From assembly GCA_032117915.1 (NCBI GenBank), contig JAULYI010000062.1:1-36692 (forward strand): 36,692 nt of DNA, in the 5' to 3' direction. Each line of letters starts with the position of its first letter. The first letter of the stretch is position 1. This stretch comes from ZLKRG46 sp032117915 (GTDB lineage Bacteria; Bacteroidota; Ignavibacteria; Kapaibacteriales; Kapaibacteriaceae). Below, in pieces: positions 24,994 to 33,780 of this stretch. A model generated the notes under the pieces. It was not told where the DNA came from. It made no database searches and was given only the letters and a program-made list of their open reading frames with translations. Position numbers and translations under genes: made by a program.

Positions 24994-25063
24994 CGCGCTG
25001 ACAGCCAACCAAGACATTCACAGAGCGCCATCTTCCAATCGGGGGATGGCGTTCGTCGTTTTG
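24900..25063 (+). promoter_or_regulatory. Transcription attenuator of the methionine operon (regions 1-4)
   Basis: Mutually exclusive perfect pairings are visible. 1:2 is GATGTCCAT (24900-24908) with ATGGACATC (24968-24976). 2:3 is TGGAAGATGG (24962-24971) with CCATCTTCCA (25028-25037), the antiterminator. 3:4 is 25023-25036 with 25041-25054, a 14-bp stem with two or three G-U pairs and loop AATC, followed by GTCGTTTTG, the terminator. Region 1 lies in the Met codons and region 2 just before the leader stop. Stalling in the Met run would free region 2 to block the terminator; full translation would cover region 2 and allow it. Confidence 0.75.
25023..25063 (+). terminator. Attenuator terminator hairpin (3:4) before metY
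   Basis: Stem 25023-25036 with 25041-25054, tetraloop at 25037-25040, then GTCGTTTTG. The U-run is short, so efficiency is uncertain; the bases after it can also form a small hairpin (GTCGTT 25055-25060 with AACGAC 25069-25074). Confidence 0.6.
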
Positions 25064-25076
25064 CGCGCAACGACTC

Positions 25077-25133
25077 GATATCTCCCGCCGGTAGATGACT
25101 TGTTCATCACACATCACAAAGTCGGGAGATATC
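25077..25133 (+). promoter_or_regulatory. Inverted repeat sequestering the metY ribosome binding site
   Basis: GATATCTCCCG (25077-25087) is perfectly complementary to CGGGAGATATC (25123-25133), which ends at the metY ATG and contains its GGGAG ribosome site. In RNA this 11-bp stem would hide the site. The 35-base loop is large, so a DNA operator for a dimeric regulator is the alternative. Confidence 0.65.
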
Positions 25134-26435
25134 ATGTCAGCTTACCATTTCGATACGCTGCAGTTGCATGCAGGATACACCGAGGTCGACGATCGCACAC
25201 GCGCTCGGGCCGTACCACTGTATCAAACGTCGTCATACACCTTTCCTAGCGCCGACCATGGTGCCGACCTCTTCGCCCTTCGAGCGTTCGGCAACATTTA
25301 TACGCGCATCATGAATCCAACGACCGATGTCTTCGAACAGCGAATCGCTGCGTTGGAAGGGGGCAAGGCAGCGCTGGCTGTTGCCAGCGGCCAAGCAGCG
25401 CAGTTCCTAGCGATTACGACGGTTGCTGGGGTGGGCGACAATATCGTTAGCAGTTCGTTTCTCTATGGCGGCACGTACAACCAATTCAAGGTGGCGCTGC
25501 CAAGACTCGGTGTTGACGTGCGATTCGCCGACGGAGACGATCCCGCATCGATTGAACGTTTGCTTGACGACCGCACAAAGGCCATTTACCTTGAGACCAT
25601 TGGTAATCCGGGCTTCAACATACCGGACTTCGACCGTATCAGCGAGATCGCACGGCGGTACGACGTACCGTTGATCGTCGATAACACGTTCGGTGCCGCT
25701 GGATACCTGTTTCGTCCCATCGACCACGGAGCCGATGTCGTCGTGGCCAGTGCCACAAAGTGGATCGGCGGTCACGGTACCACCATCGGTGGTGTTATCG
25801 TGGATGCCGGAACCTTCAACTGGGGTAACGGCAGGCACCCCCAATTCACCGAACCCAGCGAAGGGTACCATGGACTTCGATTCTGGGATGCATTTGGAGC
25901 TGACAGCCCATTTGGCAATATCGCCTTTGCGGTACGAGCTCGTGTAGAGGGGCTGCGAGATCTTGGGCCAAGTCAAAGTCCTTTCAACAGCTGGTTACTG
26001 CTGCAAGGTCTCGAAACACTGTCGTTACGTGTTCAGCGCACCGTCGAGAATGCACTGTCGGTTGCAGAATGGCTCGATCAGCATCCAGACGTCGAGCGCG
26101 TGAACTATCCAGGACTTCCCACATGCCGATATCACGCCCAAGCTCGCGCATACTTACGCAATGGCTTTGGTGGTGTGCTTTCGTTTGAACCCAAGGGTGG
26201 AGCAGAGCGCGCGCGTCGCGTCGTAGATGCTCTTCGGCTTATCTCGCATTTGGCCAACGTTGGAGATTCCAAAACGCTCATCATCCAGCCGGCGTCGACG
26301 ACGCATCAGCAGTTAACAGAAGCCGAACAGCGAGCATGCGGCGTGACGCCGGCATTGCTGCGACTGAGCGTTGGGATTGAACACATCGACGACATCAAAG
26401 CCGATATCGCCCAGGCGTTGGAGGCAACGAGATGA
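25134..26435 (+). CDS. metY: O-acetylhomoserine sulfhydrylase (O-acetylhomoserine aminocarboxypropyltransferase)
   Basis: PLP enzyme of the Cys/Met metabolism family that joins O-acetylhomoserine and sulfide to form homocysteine. The 433 residues match the MetY subgroup, which is longer than MetB/MetC. Signatures are FDTLQLHAGY, YTRIMNPTTDVFEQRIAALE, ASGQAAQFLAI, the Schiff-base Lys209 in VVASATKWIGGHG, SPFNSWLLLQGLETLSLR and QQLTEAEQRACGVTPALLRLSVGIE. ATG 25134 directly follows the GGGAGATATC ribosome site; an upstream in-frame ATG lies within the leader stem and is unlikely. It is followed by metX and hom with ATGA overlaps. Confidence 0.96.
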   Translation: MSAYHFDTLQLHAGYTEVDDRTRARAVPLYQTSSYTFPSADHGADLFALRAFGNIYTRIMNPTTDVFEQRIAALEGGKAALAVASGQAAQFLAITTVAGVGDNIVSSSFLYGGTYNQFKVALPRLGVDVRFADGDDPASIERLLDDRTKAIYLETIGNPGFNIPDFDRISEIARRYDVPLIVDNTFGAAGYLFRPIDHGADVVVASATKWIGGHGTTIGGVIVDAGTFNWGNGRHPQFTEPSEGYHGLRFWDAFGADSPFGNIAFAVRARVEGLRDLGPSQSPFNSWLLLQGLETLSLRVQRTVENALSVAEWLDQHPDVERVNYPGLPTCRYHAQARAYLRNGFGGVLSFEPKGGAERARRVVDALRLISHLANVGDSKTLIIQPASTTHQQLTEAEQRACGVTPALLRLSVGIEHIDDIKADIAQALEATR

Positions 26436-27451
26436 CGCAGACTATGCTCTTCCCGGGCCCCTTTGTAACGGAAGCCGGAGCAGTATTCCCGTCTGTGCGT
26501 ATTGCGTACCGTACATGGGGCACGCTGGCTGCCGATGCATCAAACGTGGTTTGGATATGCCATGCCTTGACGGGTAGTTCCGATGCTGATACATGGTGGT
26601 CTGAGCTGATTGGGCCCGGTCGAGTCATTGATACCACCACTTGTTTTGTGGTCTGTGCCAACATGCTCGGCTCTTGCTACGGATCTACCGGACCCACCGA
26701 TACCGACGCATCGACCAACCGGATCTATGGCCCTGCATTTCCATTCATCACAGCACGTGATATCGTGTGCGCCTTCGATGCACTACGCAGTCATCTTGGC
26801 ATTGATAGCATCCGCGTGCTCATTGGCGGATCAATGGGCGGACAGCACGTCTTGGAATGGGCGGCACTAGCTCCCGATCGCATTGAATGCATCGTGCCCA
26901 TAGCAACCAATGCCAAGCACTCGCCTTGGGGCATAGCATGGAATGCAGCACAACGGATGGCGCTGGAGGCCGATTCGACCTTTGCCTTGTACGAAACAAA
27001 TGCCGGAGAGCGCGGTCTGGCTGCCGCCCGCGCCGTTGCAATGCTATCATATCGAACTCGCATGTTGTTTGATGGTAAACAGCGCGACGATAACGAAGCA
27101 TTCGATGACTTCCGTGCAGAACGCTACCAGCGATATCAAGGGCGTACACTCGTTCACCGATTTAATGCGCATGCCTATTGGACGCTAACGAAGGCCATGG
27201 ATGCGCATGATATTGGCCGAGGCCGAGGAGGTACCGGAGCTGCCCTTCGTGCGATCAGGGCTCGAACGCTTGTGGTTGGCATCGACACAGACCAGCTATT
27301 CCCCGTACACGAGCAGGAGTTTATTGCCGATATGGTCCCGCGTGCTGTGTACCGAATGATGCGAAGTACAGCCGGACACGATGCCTTTCTCTTGGATCAA
27401 CACCAACTCTCACGGATTCTCCAATCTGAACGAATACTCCATCTATCATGA
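26432..27451 (+). CDS. metX: Homoserine O-acetyltransferase (MetX type)
   Basis: Alpha/beta-hydrolase-fold acyltransferase that activates homoserine with acetyl-CoA. The 339 residues contain the oxyanion region HALTGSSDA, CANMLGSCYGSTGPTD, the nucleophile elbow GGSMGGQ (Ser134), the Asp in VVGIDTDQLFPVHEQE and the His in STAGHDAFLLD, giving a complete triad. Some MetX-fold enzymes use succinyl-CoA, but pairing with metY favours acetyl. It shares ATGA overlaps with both neighbours, so the three genes are translationally coupled. Confidence 0.95.
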   Translation: MTQTMLFPGPFVTEAGAVFPSVRIAYRTWGTLAADASNVVWICHALTGSSDADTWWSELIGPGRVIDTTTCFVVCANMLGSCYGSTGPTDTDASTNRIYGPAFPFITARDIVCAFDALRSHLGIDSIRVLIGGSMGGQHVLEWAALAPDRIECIVPIATNAKHSPWGIAWNAAQRMALEADSTFALYETNAGERGLAAARAVAMLSYRTRMLFDGKQRDDNEAFDDFRAERYQRYQGRTLVHRFNAHAYWTLTKAMDAHDIGRGRGGTGAALRAIRARTLVVGIDTDQLFPVHEQEFIADMVPRAVYRMMRSTAGHDAFLLDQHQLSRILQSERILHLS

Positions 27452-28638
27452 ACACACCACTTCGTATAGGACTGTTTGGCTTTGGCTGCGTAGGGCAGGG
27501 GCTCTACGATGTATTGCAACGGACACCCGGACTTCGTTCCGAGATCACGAGGATCTGCGTCAAGGATCGATCGAAAGTGCGTCCGCTCGACGCTTCCGTC
27601 TTCACGTACAATGCATCGGATGTGCTTGACGATCCTGAAATCGACGTCATTGTTGAACTCATTAGCGATGCCGATGCGGCACTGGACATCGTGCGTACGG
27701 CCATGCGTAACGGAAAGTCCGTGGTGAGCGCAAACAAACGCATGATCGCCACAAATCTAGCGGAGCTTATTGCGCTGCAAGATGAGACGGGGCAATCCTT
27801 GTTGTACGAAGCATCGACTTGCGGGAGCATCCCAATCATCCGCAACCTGGAGGAATACTACGACAACGATCTTCTGGGACGTGTCTCGGGCATTGTGAAC
27901 GGAACCACAAACTTCATTCTTACGTCGTTGACCACGACAGACGGTACCGGCCGCAGTTATGATGATGCATTGCGTGAAGCACAAGGTCTTGGTTTTGCCG
28001 AGCGTGACCCCACGGCAGATGTCGAGGCATACGACGGTGCCTACAAGACAGTAATTCTGGCTGCGCATGCCTTTGGAGTTGTGATCGATCCTTCATGCGT
28101 CGTTCGGCGAGGCATTACGACCGTTGATGCCCTCGACATTCGCTTCGCTGCCTCGCTTGGATGCGTCATCAAGCTCATCGCACACGCAGAAGTGTCCGAT
28201 GGTCGACTGTCGGCACATGTTCTTCCACGATTCGTTCCGACGCGGGATTCGCTGTCATCGATCCATAACGAGATAAACGCCGTGCGCTTGGACGCTGCAT
28301 TCTCGCAGACGCAGCTCATGGTTGGTAGGGGAGCCGGCGGTGCGCCAACGGCAAGTGCCGTTCTAAGTGACATCTCAGCGCTGCGGTATCGATATCGCTA
28401 CGAGTATCGTAAACGAGGTCAGCGTACTGGTACCGTGCTGAGCAATGACGTGAACGTGACCGCCTACGTGCGTGGGGCTCGTCCGGCATTAGAGGCAATA
28501 CCATGGAGAACGCGTCGCATCGATGTGCGTGGTACCGGCGGCCACTACATCATCGGCGACGTCGCTCTGACGTCGCTCGAAGCATCGTTTGCGTTTGCCG
28601 ACCAGTCGACATTCGTGGCACTACTCGCCGACGAATGA
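27448..28638 (+). CDS. hom: Homoserine dehydrogenase
   Basis: NAD(P)H-dependent reductase turning aspartate semialdehyde into homoserine. The 396 residues start with the dinucleotide loop GLFGFGCVGQG and include SVVSANKRMIA, the family signature GIVNGTTNFILTSL and the catalytic stretch GFAERDPTADVEAYDGAYKTVILAAHAFG. The final 80 residues after the catalytic domain do not show an obvious ACT domain, unlike the threonine-inhibited enzymes of about 430 residues. Placement in a met operon behind a Met-rich attenuator suggests a methionine-dedicated copy (inference). Its TGA stop is immediately adjacent to the stop of the opposing gene. Confidence 0.94.
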   Translation: MNTPLRIGLFGFGCVGQGLYDVLQRTPGLRSEITRICVKDRSKVRPLDASVFTYNASDVLDDPEIDVIVELISDADAALDIVRTAMRNGKSVVSANKRMIATNLAELIALQDETGQSLLYEASTCGSIPIIRNLEEYYDNDLLGRVSGIVNGTTNFILTSLTTTDGTGRSYDDALREAQGLGFAERDPTADVEAYDGAYKTVILAAHAFGVVIDPSCVVRRGITTVDALDIRFAASLGCVIKLIAHAEVSDGRLSAHVLPRFVPTRDSLSSIHNEINAVRLDAAFSQTQLMVGRGAGGAPTASAVLSDISALRYRYRYEYRKRGQRTGTVLSNDVNVTAYVRGARPALEAIPWRTRRIDVRGTGGHYIIGDVALTSLEASFAFADQSTFVALLADE

Positions 28639-29646
28639 TCAGCTCAACGTCGGGTCGCCCTTTTCGCGGTTCAGCTTCACGGCCTGCTTGACGAAGGCAT
28701 CGATAACGTCGCGCTTCAGGTCGTTCACGCTACGGATGGTCACGTGGCGCATCTTCATGCCATCACCGACCAGCACGGCGTCGTTGTCACGCAACTCCGA
28801 GCCACGCCAAAAGCCGACATTGATGTGATCGGAGAAGGCCTTGACGTAGCAAACGGGACCGTTCATATCATAGACGGGCTGTGACCACTTGATGTCTTCT
28901 GCAAGGTCCGGACCTGCGGCCACGATGATCTCTCGGAGTTTCATCAGCACTTCGCGCTGCCAGCCCTTATGCTGTTGCACATAGGCCTCAACGGACGTTG
29001 CAACGGGACGTACCTTAGGGATGAACGGGTCGGCTGTGGCATCCTCGCGGAGAAGCTCCGTCTTGACGATGCGACCCAGCATCTGCTGCTGACGTTCCTG
29101 TTCGCGACGCTCTTTGTCGCGACGTCGATCCTTGCCGTTCCGCTTTTCCTGCTTAGGCTGTGCAGCGGCCGGGGCTGCTCCGCCTCTAGGCTCGCGGGCC
29201 GCAGCCTGAGCTGCAGAGCGCTGGCCGGTTGCAGGACGCGGCTGAGGGCCTCTGCCGGGACGCGGCGTCTGCGCCGGTTCCCGGGATTCGCCGTTGCCGG
29301 CTTCGTCGGCCGACGGCTCTACCGAACCGTCTGCAGGTGCATCTGCGGTGGCATCGGTGCCGTCGGTAGGACGCTTCTTCCTCCGACGACGCTTCTTCTT
29401 GCGAGCGGGGGATTCGGATGTTCCTTCGGCATCGCCGTCTTGGCCGGCGTCACTCGTGTCATCTTGTTCGTCATCGTCTCCGTCTGCGTCAGCCGCAGCT
29501 GACGTCTCGTCGGCAGCCGATGCATCCGGAGCACCATCCGGACGTCGCTTTCCGCGACGACGGCGGCGCTTGCGCTTGGCACCATCTTGCTGGCCTTCGG
29601 CCGATGACGATTCTGTCTGTTCCGGACGTTCTTCAGTTTGCTCCAT
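28639..29646 (-). CDS. DUF1801 domain protein with long charged disordered N-terminal region
   Basis: A 335-residue protein of two parts. Residues 1 to about 200 are low-complexity: two basic blocks (KRKRRRRRGKRR near 24-35 and RKKKRRRRKKR near 82-92) separated by acidic Asp/Glu/Ala sequence. Pro/Gly/Arg-rich sequence and a Lys/Arg/Glu/Gln helix (KDRRRDKERREQERQQQ) follow. Residues about 215-330 are a DUF1801/YdhG-like domain: YVQQHKGWQREVLMKLREII, DIKWSQPVYDMNGPVCYVKAF, INVGFWRG and MRHVTIRSVNDL. The function is unknown; the basic blocks suggest nucleic acid or ribosome binding (inference). ATG 29646 is chosen because a -10 element lies 5 bases before it and the upstream extension is not protein-like. 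Confidence 0.8.
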   Translation of the reverse strand: MEQTEERPEQTESSSAEGQQDGAKRKRRRRRGKRRPDGAPDASAADETSAAADADGDDDEQDDTSDAGQDGDAEGTSESPARKKKRRRRKKRPTDGTDATADAPADGSVEPSADEAGNGESREPAQTPRPGRGPQPRPATGQRSAAQAAAREPRGGAAPAAAQPKQEKRNGKDRRRDKERREQERQQQMLGRIVKTELLREDATADPFIPKVRPVATSVEAYVQQHKGWQREVLMKLREIIVAAGPDLAEDIKWSQPVYDMNGPVCYVKAFSDHINVGFWRGSELRDNDAVLVGDGMKMRHVTIRSVNDLKRDVIDAFVKQAVKLNREKGDPTLS

Positions 29647-29651
29647 GACTG

Positions 29652-29659
29652 CAAATATA
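29652..29659 (-). promoter_or_regulatory. -10 element (TAnnTTTG) for the DUF1801 gene
   Basis: TATATTTG on the minus strand, ending 5 bases before ATG 29646; another predicted leaderless start. Confidence 0.6.
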
Positions 29660-30183
29660 CGGCTTTGGTTGAAGGGGGCGGGGATGTGACATGCGTCACC
29701 ATGCACTGGACGATTCTTGCGTAGGTTACGGGCCCGGAGTTGCCGGGTGAGCCATACTGTTCCACGATGTTCTGGAGAGCGCCATGACCCATTCGATCAC
29801 GGCAACATGGACGGACGGGCTGCATTTCGATGTCCTGCAGCAGGGCACGCTCATCGAGCTTGACTCGGTTTCGGACGGTACGCCGCGAGGCGTAAGTCCG
29901 AAGCAGCTTCTGCTGACGGCCCTGGCGGGCTGCACAGGAATGGATGTTGCTTCGCTTCTGCCGAAGCTTCGGGTGCCATTCACGTCATGCCGTGTGCACG
30001 TTGACGGTACCCTGACCGAAGACCATCCGAAGATCTACAAGACCATTGCTGTCACGTACGACGTCGGCACCACAGAAGCGTACCGCCCTCTCGTAGAGAA
30101 GGCGGTACAGATGTCTGTTGAGAAGTACTGTGGTGTATCGGCCATGCTTGCTGCATCGGCCGACATCACACATACGATCGTGC

Positions 30184-31590
<1,407 letters not shown>

Positions 31591-31763
31591 AGATCCTTTG
31601 TTCCCAAAGTGGATGATGTGTTGTCACGGCGAACTCCCTCAAGGGCGAGCTGTGTGGTGCTCGCTAGTTCTGCCAAGAACACATCCGCGGGGAAACGAAG
31701 GAAACGGGGCAGGAGGAAACAGGACGTGATCGCGTCACTGTTAACGCGATTGTCGTGAACGAC
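31591..31763 (-). promoter_or_regulatory. Long structured 5' leader of the helicase gene
   Basis: About 173 bases between the predicted start site and ATG 31590 without a convincing gene. Hairpins are visible: ATCGCGT 31729-31735 with ACGCGAT 31744-31750; GTTC(T) at 31667-31671 with (A)GAAC at 31676-31680; GCGAGC 31645-31650 with GCTCGC 31659-31664. A pyrimidine-rich stretch of the RNA lies at 31687-31723. Autoregulated leaders are known for cold-shock helicase genes; here this is inference. Confidence 0.45.
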
Positions 31764-31768
31764 GACTA

Positions 31769-31776
31769 CAAAGCTA
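31769..31776 (-). promoter_or_regulatory. -10 element (TAnnTTTG) for the helicase gene
   Basis: TAGCTTTG on the minus strand. It places the RNA start near 31763 and defines the long leader. Confidence 0.5.
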
Positions 31777-31995
31777 ACGAATTGTCGCTTGCGGACGTGA
31801 TGTGCCGTCGATGCGCTGCACGATGTTCGACGTAGAACGTCGCAACGCGGACCCTTCGGCAGCCGCGCAGAGCGCCCTGAATCGCCTTGGTATAGAACCA
31901 GTTACGATACCATCGGAACACACGAAATGTGCAGGGAGCCGAACTGGCTTTTGACTAATTTGGCACGGCAACGAATACCACTACATGGCCGTGCA
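31777..31995. other. Intergenic region upstream of the 2-oxoacid oxidoreductase operon
   Basis: About 220 bases with no supported gene. A small hairpin CGACGT-AGA-ACGTCG is present near 31830-31844. A weak -10-like CTAATTTG lies near 31957, which would give a leader of about 27 bases to ATG 31996, but it departs from the consensus used elsewhere. Confidence 0.35.
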
Positions 31996-33780
31996 ATGCA
32001 GCCAACAAACACATCCGATCCCGAGTACTTCCACAAGGTTGTGGATTGCCAGTACGCCTGTCCGGCGCACACACCGGTTCCCGAGTATATCCGGTTGATC
32101 GCAGCCGAGAAGTACACGGAAGCCTACATCATCAATTGGGAGTCCAACGTCTTTCCGGGCGTGCTCGGACGTACGTGCGACCGTCCATGCGAGCCCGCAT
32201 GCAGGCGTGGACGTATCGAGGAAGAGCCGGTGGCCATCTGTCGACTGAAGCGCGTTGCGGCAGATAACCGTGACGAAGAGCTGCTGCGACAGTATATCCC
32301 ACAGGGACCCTTTCCGTCAAACGGCAAGCGCGTCGCTCTGATCGGCGGCGGCCCCGCCTCGTTAGCCGTGGCGCGGGACCTTGCCCCCCTTGGCTATGAG
32401 ATCCATCTGTTCGATGAGCAACCCGCAGGCGGTGGAATGATGCGGACGCAGATCCCATCCTTCCGACTGCCAAATAGGGTTCTCGAGGACGAAGTGGGCT
32501 ACATTCTGAACATGGGTATCCATACCCAGTTCAATCATTATGTGTCCAGTTTGCGATCGGTACTCGACCAGCAATACGATGCTGTCTTCGTAGGCACCGG
32601 AGCTCCGCGTGGTCGTAATCTCTACATTCCCGGACGCGAAGAAGGGGCAGCGAACATCCACATTGGCATCGAGTGGCTGCAGAGTGTTGCCTTCGAACAC
32701 CTGAACACGATCGGCAGGAAGGTGCTCGTCCTTGGTGGTGGTAACACGGCGATGGACTGCTGCCGCACGGCGCGCCGTCTCGGTGGAGAACACGTCAAGG
32801 TGGTAGTGCGGAGTCCCTTCGCCGAGATGAAGGCATCACCCTGGGAGAAGGAAGATGCCATGCACGAGGACATTCCGATCATCGACAATCATGTGCCGCT
32901 GACGTTTGAACTTCGCGATGGCAAGCTTGTGGGCATGACCTTCGACAAGGTGCATGCCGTGTATGACGAGAACGGACGTCGCAAGCTGGTCTCGACCGGT
33001 GAGCCGCCGGTCTTCATCGAGGCCGACGATGTGCTGATCGCCATCGGTCAAGAGAATTCCTTCCCGTGGATCGAACGTGACCTTGGCATGGAGTTCGACA
33101 AGTGGGATATGCCGGTTGTTGACGCGACGTCGTTCCAATCGACCATTCCGAATGTCTTCTTCGGTGGCGACGCCGCCTTCGGTCCGAAGAACGTCATCAC
33201 GGCCGTTGCTCAGGCCCATCAGGCGGCCATCTCCATCGACCTGTTCTGTGGGGGTAAGCCACTTACGGAGCGTCCTCATCCGATGACCAATCTTGTCAGC
33301 CAGAAGATGGGCATCCACGAGTGGAGTTACGACAGTGTGGTGACGGTTGATAAGCGATTTGTTGTGCCGCAGGCAGACAAGACGCTGACGCTCCGCGACC
33401 GCAAGCTGGAGGTGGAGCTGGGCTTTGACGTTGATACGGCATTTGCCGAGGCGCAGCGTTGCCTGAACTGTGATGTTCAGACGGTGTTCACCACAAGCCG
33501 CTGCATCGAGTGTGATGCCTGTGTCGATATCTGTCCGACCAGTTGCATCACCTTTACGGAGAATGCCGACGAGGCAGACCTCCGCTTGCGCCTGAGTGCA
33601 CCGTCGCTGAACAGAACCCAGGACCTGATGGTCTCCGATGCCCTGCCTACCAAGCGCGTCATGGTCAAGGACGAGGACGTCTGTCTGCACTGCGGTCTCT
33701 GCGCCGAGCGTTGTCCGACGTCGGCCTGGGACATGCAACTCTTCTCGTATAACACAGCCAAAGCTGGAGCTATTGTCTGA
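31996..33780 (+). CDS. GltD-like FAD/NAD(P) oxidoreductase with C-terminal 2x[4Fe-4S] domain
   Basis: A 594-residue electron-transfer flavoprotein related to glutamate synthase small subunit. The N-terminal Fe-S helical domain carries Cys18, Cys22, Cys61, Cys65, Cys69 and Cys82. The FAD loop is ALIGGGPASLAVARDL and the NAD(P) loop is VLVLGGGNTAMDCCRTARRL. Near the C-terminus is a bacterial ferredoxin domain with CIECDACVDICPTSC and CLHCGLCAERCPTSAW. No gltB lies nearby; instead it overlaps korA by one base (TGATG). It probably passes electrons between the 2-oxoacid oxidoreductase and NAD(P)(H), as described for the NADP-dependent 2-oxoglutarate oxidoreductase of Azoarcus evansii. ATG 31996 is preferred to the ATG at 31927 because family proteins begin here. 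Confidence 0.88.
   Translation: MQPTNTSDPEYFHKVVDCQYACPAHTPVPEYIRLIAAEKYTEAYIINWESNVFPGVLGRTCDRPCEPACRRGRIEEEPVAICRLKRVAADNRDEELLRQYIPQGPFPSNGKRVALIGGGPASLAVARDLAPLGYEIHLFDEQPAGGGMMRTQIPSFRLPNRVLEDEVGYILNMGIHTQFNHYVSSLRSVLDQQYDAVFVGTGAPRGRNLYIPGREEGAANIHIGIEWLQSVAFEHLNTIGRKVLVLGGGNTAMDCCRTARRLGGEHVKVVVRSPFAEMKASPWEKEDAMHEDIPIIDNHVPLTFELRDGKLVGMTFDKVHAVYDENGRRKLVSTGEPPVFIEADDVLIAIGQENSFPWIERDLGMEFDKWDMPVVDATSFQSTIPNVFFGGDAAFGPKNVITAVAQAHQAAISIDLFCGGKPLTERPHPMTNLVSQKMGIHEWSYDSVVTVDKRFVVPQADKTLTLRDRKLEVELGFDVDTAFAEAQRCLNCDVQTVFTTSRCIECDACVDICPTSCITFTENADEADLRLRLSAPSLNRTQDLMVSDALPTKRVMVKDEDVCLHCGLCAERCPTSAWDMQLFSYNTAKAGAIV

Noticed and set aside
24856..25133. A SAM riboswitch upstream of metY
   Set aside because: I looked for conserved cores of SAM riboswitches and did not recognise one; the stems present fit an attenuator and a ribosome-site hairpin. 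A covariance-model search for SAM families would settle it.
31715..31753. A tiny plus-strand frame (GTG near 31726) preceded by GGAGG
   Set aside because: Only about 10 codons, no recognisable composition bias, and it lies in the antisense of the helicase leader.
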